A DNA stretch of 64,000 bases, taken from JANQJA01 sp040880285 (GTDB lineage: Bacteria > Pseudomonadota > Gammaproteobacteria > Pseudomonadales > Azotimanducaceae). The notes beneath the pieces were generated by a model. It saw only the letters and a list, made by a program, of their open reading frames with translations, had not been told where the DNA came from and did no database searches. The first letter of the stretch is position 1. Each line of letters begins with the position of its first letter. The stretch is taken from assembly GCA_040880285.1 (NCBI GenBank), contig JBBDIT010000021.1, positions 94,073 through 158,072 of the forward strand. Direction: 5' to 3'. The position numbers and the translations under genes are program-made. Below are positions 45,251 to 54,107 of this stretch, piece by piece.

Positions 45251-46742
45251 TGGCCTGCTGATCGGGATCGAGACGGTCTTTACGCTGCAGAACATCCTGC
45301 TGGTGTTTGTGGGCTGCGCCGCCGGGACGCTTATCGGCATGTTGCCGGGACTTGGCCCTATCTCTGCCATTGCCCTGATGATACCCATTACCTATGGCTT
45401 CGACCCGGCAAGTGGCATGATATTGCTGGCGGGTGTCTACTATGGCGCCATATTTGGGGGTTCCACCTCGTCAATCCTCATTAATGCGCCGGGCATTGCG
45501 GGTACCGTGGCTACCGCATTCGACGGCTACCCGCTGGCACGCCAGGGCCAGCCGGGTAAGGCGCTCGCCCTGGCGGCCTATTCATCTTTTGCAGGCGGCA
45601 CCCTGGCTGCTGTCATGTTGGTCATAGCCGCGCCTTACCTGGCGGATATTTCCCTGGGATTTCAATCAGCGGACTACTTCGCGCTGATGTTGCTCGGCTT
45701 ATCCCTGGTGACTGCGTTCTCATCGCGGGGAGAATATACCAAAGCCTTGATGATGACCTGTTTTGGCTTGATGCTATCGACGGTAGGCACTGACCTGTCG
45801 GCCGGGGTGCAGCGGTTTACCTTTGGGCGGATGGACCTGATTGACGGCATTTCCTTCCTGCTGCTGGCCATGGCGACATTTGCGCTCTCGGAAGCACTGA
45901 TGATGGTCCTTAATCCCGGGGCCCAGGGCAAGCCTGTGAGCCTGGCCAATACCAGTCTCAAGATGACACGGGCCGAAGTGAAGTCGGTGGTCCCGACCGT
46001 ATCAAGATCTTCGATACTGGGCTTCTTTGTCGGTACCCTGCCGGGTGCCGGGGCTACCATCGCATCATTTCTCGCCTACGGAATGGAACGCAACCTTGCC
46101 AGTGGCAACGCCAGGGCAAAGTTTGGCAAAGGCAGCCTGCAAGGCCTCGCCGCGCCCGAATCTGCCAACAACGCGGCCTGTACCGGCTCTTTCGTACCGC
46201 TGCTGACGCTCGGCATCCCGGGATCGGGCACAACGGCTGTCTTGCTGGGTGCACTCATCGCCTATGGCGTCCAGCCCGGGCCAAGATTGTTTGTGGATGA
46301 ACCGGCGATTTTCTGGTCCGTTATCGTGTCCATGTACATCGGTAATGTGTTCCTGCTGGTGCTGAACCTGCCACTGATTCCCTATATTGCACGCCTTTTG
46401 ATGGTGCCCCGACCATTTCTGGTACCCATCATCATGTTTTTTTCTCTTATGGGTGTTTATCTGGTGTCCTTCAACACATTTGACATCCAGATGATGGTCA
46501 TCATTGCCGTGATCGCTGTGGTACTGCGGCTGCTTTTATTTCCCATGGCGCCACTGTTGCTCGGATTTATCCTGGGCGGGATGCTGGAAGACAACCTGCG
46601 GCGTGCGGTAACCCTGTCCGACGGCAACTGGTCATTCCTGTGGGAGCGCGCCACGACACTTGTACTCATGGCGCTGACGGTCATGGTCCTTCTGGCACCA
46701 GTGTGGCGCTGGCTCGTTGGGCGCATAATATCCCGGTGGTAA
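45243..46742 (+). CDS. tctA: Tripartite tricarboxylate transporter large subunit
   Basis: A 499-aa channel with ten to twelve predicted helices and the TctA pattern: GMLPGLGPISAIALMIPITY, GAIFGGSTSSILINAPG, VGTLPGAGATIASFLAYG and TLGIPGSGTTAVLLGAL. It uses the ion gradient to import the TctC-bound carboxylate. Last gene of the operon; no intrinsic terminator is obvious after it. Confidence 0.95.
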   Translation: MLDGLLIGIETVFTLQNILLVFVGCAAGTLIGMLPGLGPISAIALMIPITYGFDPASGMILLAGVYYGAIFGGSTSSILINAPGIAGTVATAFDGYPLARQGQPGKALALAAYSSFAGGTLAAVMLVIAAPYLADISLGFQSADYFALMLLGLSLVTAFSSRGEYTKALMMTCFGLMLSTVGTDLSAGVQRFTFGRMDLIDGISFLLLAMATFALSEALMMVLNPGAQGKPVSLANTSLKMTRAEVKSVVPTVSRSSILGFFVGTLPGAGATIASFLAYGMERNLASGNARAKFGKGSLQGLAAPESANNAACTGSFVPLLTLGIPGSGTTAVLLGALIAYGVQPGPRLFVDEPAIFWSVIVSMYIGNVFLLVLNLPLIPYIARLLMVPRPFLVPIIMFFSLMGVYLVSFNTFDIQMMVIIAVIAVVLRLLLFPMAPLLLGFILGGMLEDNLRRAVTLSDGNWSFLWERATTLVLMALTVMVLLAPVWRWLVGRIISRW

Positions 46743-46798
46743 GTTCTTACTTTCCGGTACTTATGCCATGATACCAAGTCTCGACAGAGGATCCTGGC

Positions 46799-47908
46799 TT
46801 GGACTTTGAAGCATTGAAAGCACTGGGCTGGCGCGCGCACTTTGCAGACCAGCTCACACAAGAGGATTCCGGCCTCAAACCTGCAAGAACCCCTGCAAGA
46901 GTCCCTGCAAGAGTCCCTGCAAGGGTTGTGCGCGAGGACGTCAATCGTTACCACCTGCTTTACGAGGGTGGTGCTGCATTCGGTGTTTTATCCCGAAGGC
47001 TACGTGGTGAGAGCGCCTCCAGGGGAGATCTGCCAGCTGTTGGTGATTGGGTTCTGTGTACACCGGCAGATCAGGGTTTCGTCATAGAACGCACCCTCGC
47101 ACGCTTCAGCAAATTTTCCCGCAAGGTGGCCGGTGACCGGTTTGAAGAGCAGGTGGTGGCAGCCAATATCGATACGGTTTTTATCGTCACCGGCCTGGAC
47201 GACAACTTCAGCCCGGGCCGCATCGAAAGATACCTGATGCTGGCCTTTAGTAGCGGCGCTACCCCGGTCATTGTCCTCAATAAGGCAGATCTTGCCGATG
47301 ATCTTGAGAAATACCTGGAACGCCTTGCACCCATTGTTATGGGAACTCCTGTCCATGTGATTAGCGCTTTGGAAGGGGATGGCCTGGCGGAACTTGAATC
47401 CTATATGCAGGAAGGCCATACGGTCGCCCTGCTCGGCTCCTCCGGTGTAGGGAAATCCACCATCATCAACGCCATTCTGGGTTATCAACGATTTGATACC
47501 GGGGAAGTTCGCCAAGGTGACAGTCGGGGACGCCATACCACAACATTTCGGGAGCTCTGCGTGGCGGATACCGGGGGGCTGCTCATCGACACTCCCGGCA
47601 TGCGCGAGATCCAGATCTGGGCTCCCGACGCATCACTGGCGAGCAGTTTCGAGGATGTAGAATCGTTGGCGATGCGCTGCCGCTTCACCGATTGCGCTCA
47701 TGAGTCGGAACCAGGCTGTGCAGTACGTGAAGCGATCGAATCAGGCGATCTGGAAGAGTCCCGCCTCCGAAGTTACAAGAAATTTGGAAAGGAGCTGGAA
47801 CACTTTGCCGAAAAACAGGATGCCAGTGTCCGGGCCGAGAGGAAGGTCTCACGAAAGAAATTTACCAAAACCATTCGCAAGCGACCCACCAAACGTGACC
47901 TTTCCTGA
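46799..47908 (+). CDS. rsgA: Ribosome small-subunit biogenesis GTPase RsgA
   Basis: A 369-aa circularly permuted GTPase: OB-fold N-domain, VIVLNKADL (G4), P-loop GSSGVGKST (about 212-220), G3 DTPGM, and the C-terminal zinc knuckle with CRFTDCAHESEPGC, then a Lys-rich tail. It checks maturation of the 30S ribosomal subunit. The start is TTG 46799 with AGAGG eight bases before it. The N-terminal part contains four Pro-Ala-Arg-Thr/Val repeats (residues 28-43) from a 12-bp DNA repeat, not usual for RsgA. Confidence 0.93.
   Translation: MDFEALKALGWRAHFADQLTQEDSGLKPARTPARVPARVPARVVREDVNRYHLLYEGGAAFGVLSRRLRGESASRGDLPAVGDWVLCTPADQGFVIERTLARFSKFSRKVAGDRFEEQVVAANIDTVFIVTGLDDNFSPGRIERYLMLAFSSGATPVIVLNKADLADDLEKYLERLAPIVMGTPVHVISALEGDGLAELESYMQEGHTVALLGSSGVGKSTIINAILGYQRFDTGEVRQGDSRGRHTTTFRELCVADTGGLLIDTPGMREIQIWAPDASLASSFEDVESLAMRCRFTDCAHESEPGCAVREAIESGDLEESRLRSYKKFGKELEHFAEKQDASVRAERKVSRKKFTKTIRKRPTKRDLS
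46880..46927 (+). repeat. Four 12-bp repeats in the RsgA N-terminus
   Basis: CCTGCAAGAACC, CCTGCAAGAGTC twice, and CCTGCAAGGGTT follow each other without gaps and encode PAR[T/V] four times. A multiple-of-three unit keeps the frame; copy number may vary between strains. Confidence 0.9.
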
Positions 47909-47921
47909 TATCGACGCCCAC

Positions 47922-47944
47922 AAAAAAGGGGCCAGGGGGCCCCT
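47922..47944 (-). terminator. Intrinsic terminator of the TonB2-type operon
   Basis: On the minus strand GGGGCC-CCCT-GGCCCC (47928-47943) is followed by six T (47922-47927). It lies 32 bp after the TPR gene stop, the right place to end transcription of the 53083-47976 operon. It could also act for rsgA in the other direction. Confidence 0.85.
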
Positions 47945-47975
47945 TGACTAATCTCCGAATTGGATCGGGATTATC

Positions 47976-49322
47976 CTAATCAGCTTCGAGCATCTTCCGC
48001 AGCTCTTCCTGACGGCGTTTCTCACCGGCGATATAACGAATATACTGGCGCGCGTTCTTTTCTTTATCGTCATCCTTGGCCGCTTCACGGAATGCGGTGG
48101 TGGCCTCATCCCATCGTTCCAGCTGCATCAGGGAAATACCCAGCCAGAACTGGATATCGGATAGCTGGTCTTCGACCCCACCTTTCCTGATGGCATTACG
48201 ATAGGCATCGATCGCTTCAGCGTGCCGGTCAGCCTGCGAAAGAGCTTGCGCTAGTCGATAATGTAATTCGCCGTCTTCCGTATACCGGGTCGCATCGCGC
48301 CAGGCATCGATTGCCTTGCCGGTTTCCTGTGCCATCGTGTAGGCAGTGGCCAGCAATTTGATATTCTTTTCGTTCTCTTCGATCAGGCCAGCTTTGAAGC
48401 CCTTTTCAAGGATCTGCGCGGCCTCATACGGCACCTCAGCGTTGAGCAGGCGTTGGGACAACATGACCATTTCACTTTCCTTGTCGAACAGGCCCTGGGT
48501 GTAGGCTGCGTAATAAGCAGACAATGCCCGGTCATTCTGGTCTGTCTCGGCATACATCCCGGCAAGGTGCATCCAGTATTGCTTCTTGGGGTAGTTGACA
48601 ATCAGTTTTTCAAGTACGTTGATGACGCTTTTGTAGTCTTTGAGTTCGTTGTAGATTACGACCTGGATATACCACCAGCTTTCTTTAATGGTGCGCTCTT
48701 GTTCGATAGCAATCTGTTCTGCGCGGAGGGCCTCTCGCAACGCATTCTGGAAATCGTCCAGTTGATAATACGCGGTCGCCTTAATATAGGTTACGTCAGG
48801 ATCCGGGGTGCCTTTAAGCGTTTGCCAACGTTCGATATACCGAAGTGCCTCGCGATATTCTTCGCGTGAATAGTGCAACTGGAACAGGGCCCGCAGCGAT
48901 GACAATTCCAGCGCCTCGGTAATGGTTTCCTTCAATACGTTTTCGTAGGCACGCATCGTGGCCGGCACATCATCGATTGTGTAATAGGCGAAAGCCAGCG
49001 TGTTCCAGATCTGGGCGAGTTCATAAGTGTTGATACCGCGCCGGTCTTTCAAGTCCATCAGCATCTTGATGGCCGCCTGCGGATTCGCCTGGACATCGGG
49101 TTTCTCTTCGCCTTCTGCCACTGGTACGGCTTCCGGGTCAATCAGCAGTTGTGCTTCCGCCAGGACCTTGTAGGTTCGTTCCCGCATGGGTGGCACGCTG
49201 CGGCGCTCTTGCTGTTCCTCTGCGAAGGCAGTGCCACCGGTAAAAACCGGTCCAACCAGACTGCCCAGCACTAATGGCAATGTCCATAGGATGCAGATCA
49301 ATGCGAGTTGCTGTTTCATCAT
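47976..49322 (-). CDS. TPR-repeat exported protein of the TonB2-type operon
   Basis: A 448-aa protein with a signal peptide (ends AFA) and several tetratricopeptide repeats, e.g. WNTLAFAYYTIDDVPATMRA, AQALSQADRHAEAIDAYRNA and QLERWDEATTAFREA. TPR proteins of this kind accompany TonB2 systems and are expected in the periplasm, where they may organise the complex. Last gene of the operon, 9 bp after the TonB gene and before the terminator. Confidence 0.85.
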   Translation of the reverse strand: MMKQQLALICILWTLPLVLGSLVGPVFTGGTAFAEEQQERRSVPPMRERTYKVLAEAQLLIDPEAVPVAEGEEKPDVQANPQAAIKMLMDLKDRRGINTYELAQIWNTLAFAYYTIDDVPATMRAYENVLKETITEALELSSLRALFQLHYSREEYREALRYIERWQTLKGTPDPDVTYIKATAYYQLDDFQNALREALRAEQIAIEQERTIKESWWYIQVVIYNELKDYKSVINVLEKLIVNYPKKQYWMHLAGMYAETDQNDRALSAYYAAYTQGLFDKESEMVMLSQRLLNAEVPYEAAQILEKGFKAGLIEENEKNIKLLATAYTMAQETGKAIDAWRDATRYTEDGELHYRLAQALSQADRHAEAIDAYRNAIRKGGVEDQLSDIQFWLGISLMQLERWDEATTAFREAAKDDDKEKNARQYIRYIAGEKRRQEELRKMLEAD

Positions 49323-49331
49323 CTCAACCTG

Positions 49332-49982
49332 TCAGTCATCTACCAGTTCAAAGGTAATCTTGTTCTGGACGCCAGCAGTCGCGACTGGCTCCCCATCGAT
49401 AACCTTCGGTTTATATTTGAATTTCTCTGCCGCTCGTATGGCGGAGGAATCGAAGATACCGTTGGGGCTATCGGTGCATTCCCCCTCACTTCGCGGACCC
49501 TTGATCCACCCACAATTCTCCACCACGACGGGATTCTGGACTGTACCCTGTGCGGACACAATAAATTCAACGATCACCCAGCCTGACATGCCACGTGACA
49601 GGGCGCGCCGCGGATAGACTGGCTGGACCTTCACAATCGGCAGGTATTCTCCATCACTGATGCCGAATCCACCACCAGCGACATTGACACCGACATCGAG
49701 CCCGACGTTACTCATCGTAAAACCGGTATTATCCACCGCCACATTGATATTCTGGGGGGGCACATCCGGCGGTGGTTCATCCGGGGGTGGCGGCTTCTTC
49801 GGCTTGCGATCCTTGGTTTGTACTTCCTGGTCCTGCTTGACCCGGACAAAATCGACAAGATTTCCGGTTGCATCTTCGCTCAATGCCTTGTTGCCACCGG
49901 CAATCAGGTACTGCATAAGGTAAAACAGGGCCAGGGTTACGGCCAGGCCTACAAGTATTGCTAAACTGAGTCTGATGGCCAT
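49332..49982 (-). CDS. tonB: TonB-family energy transducer
   Basis: A 216-aa protein: N-terminal membrane helix (LSLAILVGLAVTLALFYLMQ), a short Pro/Lys-rich periplasmic spacer (RKPKKPPPPDEPPPDVPP) and a C-terminal TonB domain (VQPVYPRRALSRGMSGWVIV). It passes energy from the ExbB-ExbD complex to outer-membrane receptors such as the one at 10229-13717. The spacer is short, as in TonB2 proteins. In operon with exbD. Confidence 0.9.
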   Translation of the reverse strand: MAIRLSLAILVGLAVTLALFYLMQYLIAGGNKALSEDATGNLVDFVRVKQDQEVQTKDRKPKKPPPPDEPPPDVPPQNINVAVDNTGFTMSNVGLDVGVNVAGGGFGISDGEYLPIVKVQPVYPRRALSRGMSGWVIVEFIVSAQGTVQNPVVVENCGWIKGPRSEGECTDSPNGIFDSSAIRAAEKFKYKPKVIDGEPVATAGVQNKITFELVDD

Positions 49983-49990
49983 ATGACCTC

Positions 49991-50392
49991 CTACGGTTCC
50001 TCGGAGGCGATTGCAACCTGGGTAATGCCGATTGACCTGGCAGCTTCCATAACTGCAAGCACTTTTTCAACCTTCGACGTACTGTCCGCCTGGATCACCA
50101 GACCACCCTTGGGGTTTTCCGCGTGCAAACGTTCCATCAGTGGCTTGACGTTCCGGATATCAACCTTCTTCTTGTCGATCCAGACGCTACTGTCAGCACC
50201 AATACCCACCAGCAAGGAAACGGTCTTCTTGAGCTCGGCGGTTTCCGTATCCGGTCGGTTGATTTCAACACCAGTCTCCTTGATAAAGGTTGCCGTCACA
50301 ATGAAAAAGATCAACATAATAAAAACCACATCTAACATGGGGGTTAAATCGGCGACCTTCTCGTCTGATTCCTGGCTAAGTCTTCTGCGCAT
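49991..50392 (-). CDS. exbD: ExbD/TolR-family biopolymer transporter
   Basis: A 133-aa protein with one N-terminal membrane helix (DVVFIMLIFFIVTATF) preceded by LTPMLD, whose Asp is the family's proton-path residue, and a periplasmic domain with VVIQADST-like LVIQADSTSKVEKV. It pairs with the ExbB protein upstream. Spaced 8 bp from tonB. Confidence 0.92.
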   Translation of the reverse strand: MRRRLSQESDEKVADLTPMLDVVFIMLIFFIVTATFIKETGVEINRPDTETAELKKTVSLLVGIGADSSVWIDKKKVDIRNVKPLMERLHAENPKGGLVIQADSTSKVEKVLAVMEAARSIGITQVAIASEEP

Positions 50393-50416
50393 TTCTTTTT
50401 TGACACCAAACCCGGA

Positions 50417-50932
50417 TCAATGATCCATGGTCAGCGTATCCTCCATATAATCACATTCTGCGGTGACCTTCGATGTCAGGAAGGTATTGGCGAGGACGCC
50501 CGACAATGTGGCAACCATCCCTGACATGGTCGGAATAGTCGCTGCCGAGACGCCGGCTGCCATAGAGCGGGCGTTGCCGCCGGAATAAGTCATCGCCTCA
50601 AATACCTGGACCATACCGGTTACCGTTCCCAGAAGGCCCAGCAGCGGTAATAGCGAGATCAGGGTCTTGATGAACGCCATATTCGCATTCACCCGAATGT
50701 TGACCTCGGAGATCAGTCGTGACCGGATCATGTGCGCATTCCAGGAAGTGCGTTCGGCCCGGCTCTCCCAATAAGTCAGCGCCTTCCCCACGTCTTTTTT
50801 GTGATCGGTATTGATGAACCAGATCCGCTCGAAGATGATTGCCCACATCACGAACGTCGCAGCGGCAATGAGCCAGAGCACATCGCCACCTGCTTCCATA
50901 TATGATCGAATGGCTACAAAGATATTTTCCAT
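50417..50932 (-). CDS. exbB: ExbB/MotA/TolQ-family proton channel
   Basis: A 171-aa protein with three membrane helices, the small ExbB2 type. LISLLPLLGLLGTVTGMVQV and SAATIPTMSGMVATLSGVLA match the two channel helices of the MotA/TolQ/ExbB family. It forms the proton channel with ExbD. It sits between exbD and the larger TtpC-like gene. Confidence 0.92.
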   Translation of the reverse strand: MENIFVAIRSYMEAGGDVLWLIAAATFVMWAIIFERIWFINTDHKKDVGKALTYWESRAERTSWNAHMIRSRLISEVNIRVNANMAFIKTLISLLPLLGLLGTVTGMVQVFEAMTYSGGNARSMAAGVSAATIPTMSGMVATLSGVLANTFLTSKVTAECDYMEDTLTMDH

Positions 50933-50935
50933 CGA

Positions 50936-52306
50936 TTATCTTCCGGCACCACTCTCGGCATGTTCTGCAATCAAGCCAGCACTCTGCTCCGTCAGAATGT
51001 GCAGAATGTTTTGTGCACGGGAATTGACGATCGAATGCAGTAACACGGTTGGAATCGCAACAGTCAAGCCCAGCACTGTCGTGATCAATGCCTGCGAAAT
51101 ACCACCGGCCATTGTCTTGGGATCACCTGTACCAAACAGCGTAATCGCCTGGAAGGTTACGATCATACCGATAACGGTACCCAAAAGACCAAGCAGTGGG
51201 GCCACCATCGAGATAATCCTGATAAATGCAATTCGCGCGTTGATGCCGGGCTGCTCCTTCAGTATGGCTTCATCCAGCTTCAGTTGCAGCGTTTCAGAAT
51301 CAACGTCCTTGTTCTCATGGTAAACGCTGAGTACGCGCCCTAACGGGTTGCTGTTATCCGGGGTTGAGTTACTCATCTGTTTTTTGACTTTTCCACCCAT
51401 AACATTGAGCGTGATGAAACGTTCGAGCGACAACAGCAGTGCGATAATACCAAGCGCGATAATCACGTAACCAGGCGTACCACCTTGCTGGATACGCTCC
51501 TGGATGGTCGGCACCTGTACTTGTAGCGCCAGCAACTGGCCACGAGTCGGGTCCAGACCGAAAGGTATGAAGCCGTCGGTCGCTTTTTGCAAATTGCTGG
51601 CAGAAGAAACAAATCGGCGAGCTGGCTGGCGCTGGAGTTCGGTCACGACCCGGTTGTTGGTGTCATAGGTCACATATTCGCCATTGCTGACCAGGTTAAA
51701 GGTACCAACCCGAACCACTTCCCGCTCTTCACGCTCACCATTTTGGGTAATGACTATGGTGTTAAACCGGGAGATTTTGCTGGACTCGGTCATCTCTTTT
51801 TGTAACTCGCCCCAGAGGCGTTCGATTTCGGGGATTGTTGCCAGTTTCGAGCTTCGTCCCATAGACTGTGCAAACTCGCCCAGCCATTTGCCCCGGTCCG
51901 GGAATTGCGCGCTGACGATGGAGTTTTCGACCACACCCCGGGTATCACCTGAGACTTGCTGCAAGACGCCAAACAATTCCCGCAAAGAGCCGAGTCGTTT
52001 GGACAGGATTTCCTGCAAATTGGCAATTTCTACCTCATTTCTCTGGAATTCGTTCTCCAGCCGTTCACTGCGTGCTTCTTCTTCCCGCTGCAGGCGTCGC
52101 GCATTCTCCAGTGCTTGTTGTTGTTTCGCCTTATCGGCAAGAAATTCCCGCTCCCGGCGCTGGATTTCGCGACTGTTTGCGACGCGACCTTCCTGCACCA
52201 TCTGCAGTAGCTCATCGAGGCTCGCTGCATCAATGGTTTCCGCTGCCCAACTTGCACCCGGCAGGCACAGGCCGATGGTTACTATAAATTTGGCTAACTT
52301 CTTCAT
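50936..52306 (-). CDS. TtpC-like MotA/TolQ/ExbB protein with long N-domain
   Basis: A 456-aa protein: signal peptide, about 120 residues rich in Glu, Arg and Gln that look like a coiled coil (REFLADKAKQQQALENARRL), then a C-terminal ExbB-type membrane part (ISMVAPLLGLLGTVIGMIVT, SQALITTVLGLTVAIPTVLL). This matches the TtpC component of Vibrio TonB2 systems, a second ExbB-like subunit essential there. The ATG directly follows the DUF3450 stop. The name ttpC is by analogy only. Confidence 0.88.
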   Translation of the reverse strand: MKKLAKFIVTIGLCLPGASWAAETIDAASLDELLQMVQEGRVANSREIQRREREFLADKAKQQQALENARRLQREEEARSERLENEFQRNEVEIANLQEILSKRLGSLRELFGVLQQVSGDTRGVVENSIVSAQFPDRGKWLGEFAQSMGRSSKLATIPEIERLWGELQKEMTESSKISRFNTIVITQNGEREEREVVRVGTFNLVSNGEYVTYDTNNRVVTELQRQPARRFVSSASNLQKATDGFIPFGLDPTRGQLLALQVQVPTIQERIQQGGTPGYVIIALGIIALLLSLERFITLNVMGGKVKKQMSNSTPDNSNPLGRVLSVYHENKDVDSETLQLKLDEAILKEQPGINARIAFIRIISMVAPLLGLLGTVIGMIVTFQAITLFGTGDPKTMAGGISQALITTVLGLTVAIPTVLLHSIVNSRAQNILHILTEQSAGLIAEHAESGAGR

Positions 52307-53083
52307 TTAGTTACTCTCCGGCGCAGGAATGGGTAGTATCACAAGGTCGGCAGTCATGGTTTTACGTGCGATCCGGATGCCATCACGCACCCCTGTACGG
52401 AACCGGTCGTCAAGAATCTGCCACTGTCTGGCAGTGTTGTCCCAGGCCCCGGTCACTTCACCGTCAGGAGTCTGGAACACAAGGGATACCCTGCCCCACT
52501 TCAAAACATCAACCTGACGAGACGTCCCATCTAACTCGACGAAATCGGTGTAGGCTTCGATGGTCGTACCATAGGTATTCTCAACCTGGTATGCCTGCAG
52601 GACCTGGCTGAACTTCTCGGCAACAGAGACATCAGCACGATCGAGTGTGTCCTTCAGGAATTCGATCCGATCACGACGTTCGCTCAATAGGAATGGCATA
52701 TCGAGTTCAACGAATTTTTCGAGGTTATCAATCATTCGCTGAATGAGTGGTCCGATTTGGCGTTCAATCTCGGTCACAGCCTCGATCGATCCATTGAGTT
52801 CGGTGATTTCAGCTTTTTGATTGGCAATTAGGCGTTCTTGCTGTTGATTGTAGACTCGCAACCCGTCTACAACTTTCATTACCGTTTTGTATTGCGACAG
52901 CAAGTCCCGCGTGTCCTCTTTAATTTCATCGACCTTGGCCTGGGACCTGCGGCCATCCTGCGTGGTTGCTTCTCGTACACCCAATACATCATCGAGCGAT
53001 TGGGCATGCACTCCGCAGGTCATGACAGTCGCCACGCTAAACGCCAACGCGATTAACACGCGACTAATCTGATGCTCATTCAT
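52307..53083 (-). CDS. DUF3450 exported protein
   Basis: A 258-aa exported protein (signal peptide ends HAQ) with a long coiled-coil stretch in the first half (residues about 45-100, KVDEIKEDTRDLLSQYKTV and QQQERLIANQKAEITELNGS), as in DUF3450. Genes of this family start TonB2-type operons, and their product is expected in the periplasm with the TtpC-like protein. It abuts the next gene without a gap. Confidence 0.88.
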   Translation of the reverse strand: MNEHQISRVLIALAFSVATVMTCGVHAQSLDDVLGVREATTQDGRRSQAKVDEIKEDTRDLLSQYKTVMKVVDGLRVYNQQQERLIANQKAEITELNGSIEAVTEIERQIGPLIQRMIDNLEKFVELDMPFLLSERRDRIEFLKDTLDRADVSVAEKFSQVLQAYQVENTYGTTIEAYTDFVELDGTSRQVDVLKWGRVSLVFQTPDGEVTGAWDNTARQWQILDDRFRTGVRDGIRIARKTMTADLVILPIPAPESN

Positions 53084-53415
53084 GCTGATACCTACTTGTG
53101 TCAGAAATTGTTGCTCTTATAAAAGATTTTGACGGCTCAACTGGTGGCAGTTCACACGAACCGATGGATATCCAGCATGACCCGTCAAGGCCGACAGAAT
53201 GTAGAAGCACGGTTGGTTTGTCAAGTTGGCACCTCCATTTTCCTTGAAATATCGGTCAGTCTGTATCCCAGCATACACGCGCCCTTGAAGGAAATCAGGG
53301 CAGTAAATCTACCGGCCCCTTACGAGACGTCGGGTCTTGGTAATACGCTATTTACAGGGTAAACGATGGACCTGTAAATACGGGTTTATACTTCCACCGG
53401 TACATTTATCTCTAT
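53084..53415. other. Intergenic region upstream of the TonB2-type operon
   Basis: 332 bp between DUF3450 and the dienelactone hydrolase gene. No gene or clear Fur box is seen. It holds the inverted repeat at 53349-53380 and must contain the operon promoter. Confidence 0.5.
53349..53380. repeat. Perfect 10-bp inverted repeat
   Basis: TATTTACAGG and CCTGTAAATA are exact reverse complements separated by 12 bp. The left arm also contains a nested TTTAC-AGG-GTAAA. It lies 266-297 bp upstream of DUF3450 and 33 bp downstream of the hydrolase stop. It has no GC-rich stem or T-run, so it looks more like a protein site than a terminator. Confidence 0.6.
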
Positions 53416-54084
53416 TTATATGTGTTCTGAGAACAGTGCAAGAGTTCTCTGCCTGGCCAGTTTAGCGGCCGCTGCATCATAGCTTGCCCTGTGATCACAG
53501 TTGAATCCATGATCTGCATCATACACATGCACTGCCACCTCCGGGTGTGCGTCTTTGATTTGCTCCACGTCGCCGAGCGGGATATGGGCATCCTTGTTAC
53601 CAAAGTGCAGGATCGTGGGGACGATCGGCTGCAAATCATTGGCATTGATAATGCCACCGCCATAGTAACCTGAAGCACAGGCAAGACCCGTTGCTTTGGC
53701 CGCGCACATCCAGGTCAATAGACCGCCGAAACAGTATCCGACAATGCCAACCTTGCCAAATTGTCCTGCGTGGTCAATCGCCGCCTGCAGATCCGTCAAG
53801 GTAGTTGCCATATCGAGTTTGCCGCGTGCGATACTTGCACCACGAGTGATGTCATCACCCTCATATCCCAACTCGACCCCTTTTTCTGCACGATCAAATA
53901 TCGCGGGCGCGATGGCAACATAACCTTCTGCAGCAAAACTATCCGAGACCTCACGGATGTGATTGTTGACACCGAAAATTTCCTGGACCACAACCACTCC
54001 ACCCTTGGCTTCACCAGCCGGTCTTGCCTCATAGGCATCCAGCTTGAATCCGTCGGCAGCTACCAGCTCTATAATGTTTCCCAT
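53416..54084 (-). CDS. Dienelactone hydrolase-family protein
   Basis: A 222-aa alpha/beta hydrolase with the dienelactone hydrolase nucleophile motif GYCFGG (Cys118) and the later DADHGFNCDHR with the catalytic His. The classical enzyme opens dienelactones in chlorocatechol breakdown; many homologues have other substrates. AAGGAGG precedes the ATG. It stands 23 bp downstream of the M16 peptidase gene start side and may be co-transcribed with 54108-58715. Confidence 0.88.
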   Translation of the reverse strand: MGNIIELVAADGFKLDAYEARPAGEAKGGVVVVQEIFGVNNHIREVSDSFAAEGYVAIAPAIFDRAEKGVELGYEGDDITRGASIARGKLDMATTLTDLQAAIDHAGQFGKVGIVGYCFGGLLTWMCAAKATGLACASGYYGGGIINANDLQPIVPTILHFGNKDAHIPLGDVEQIKDAHPEVAVHVYDADHGFNCDHRASYDAAAAKLARQRTLALFSEHI

Positions 54085-54107
54085 ACCATGTCCTCCTTAT
54101 TGTCGGT

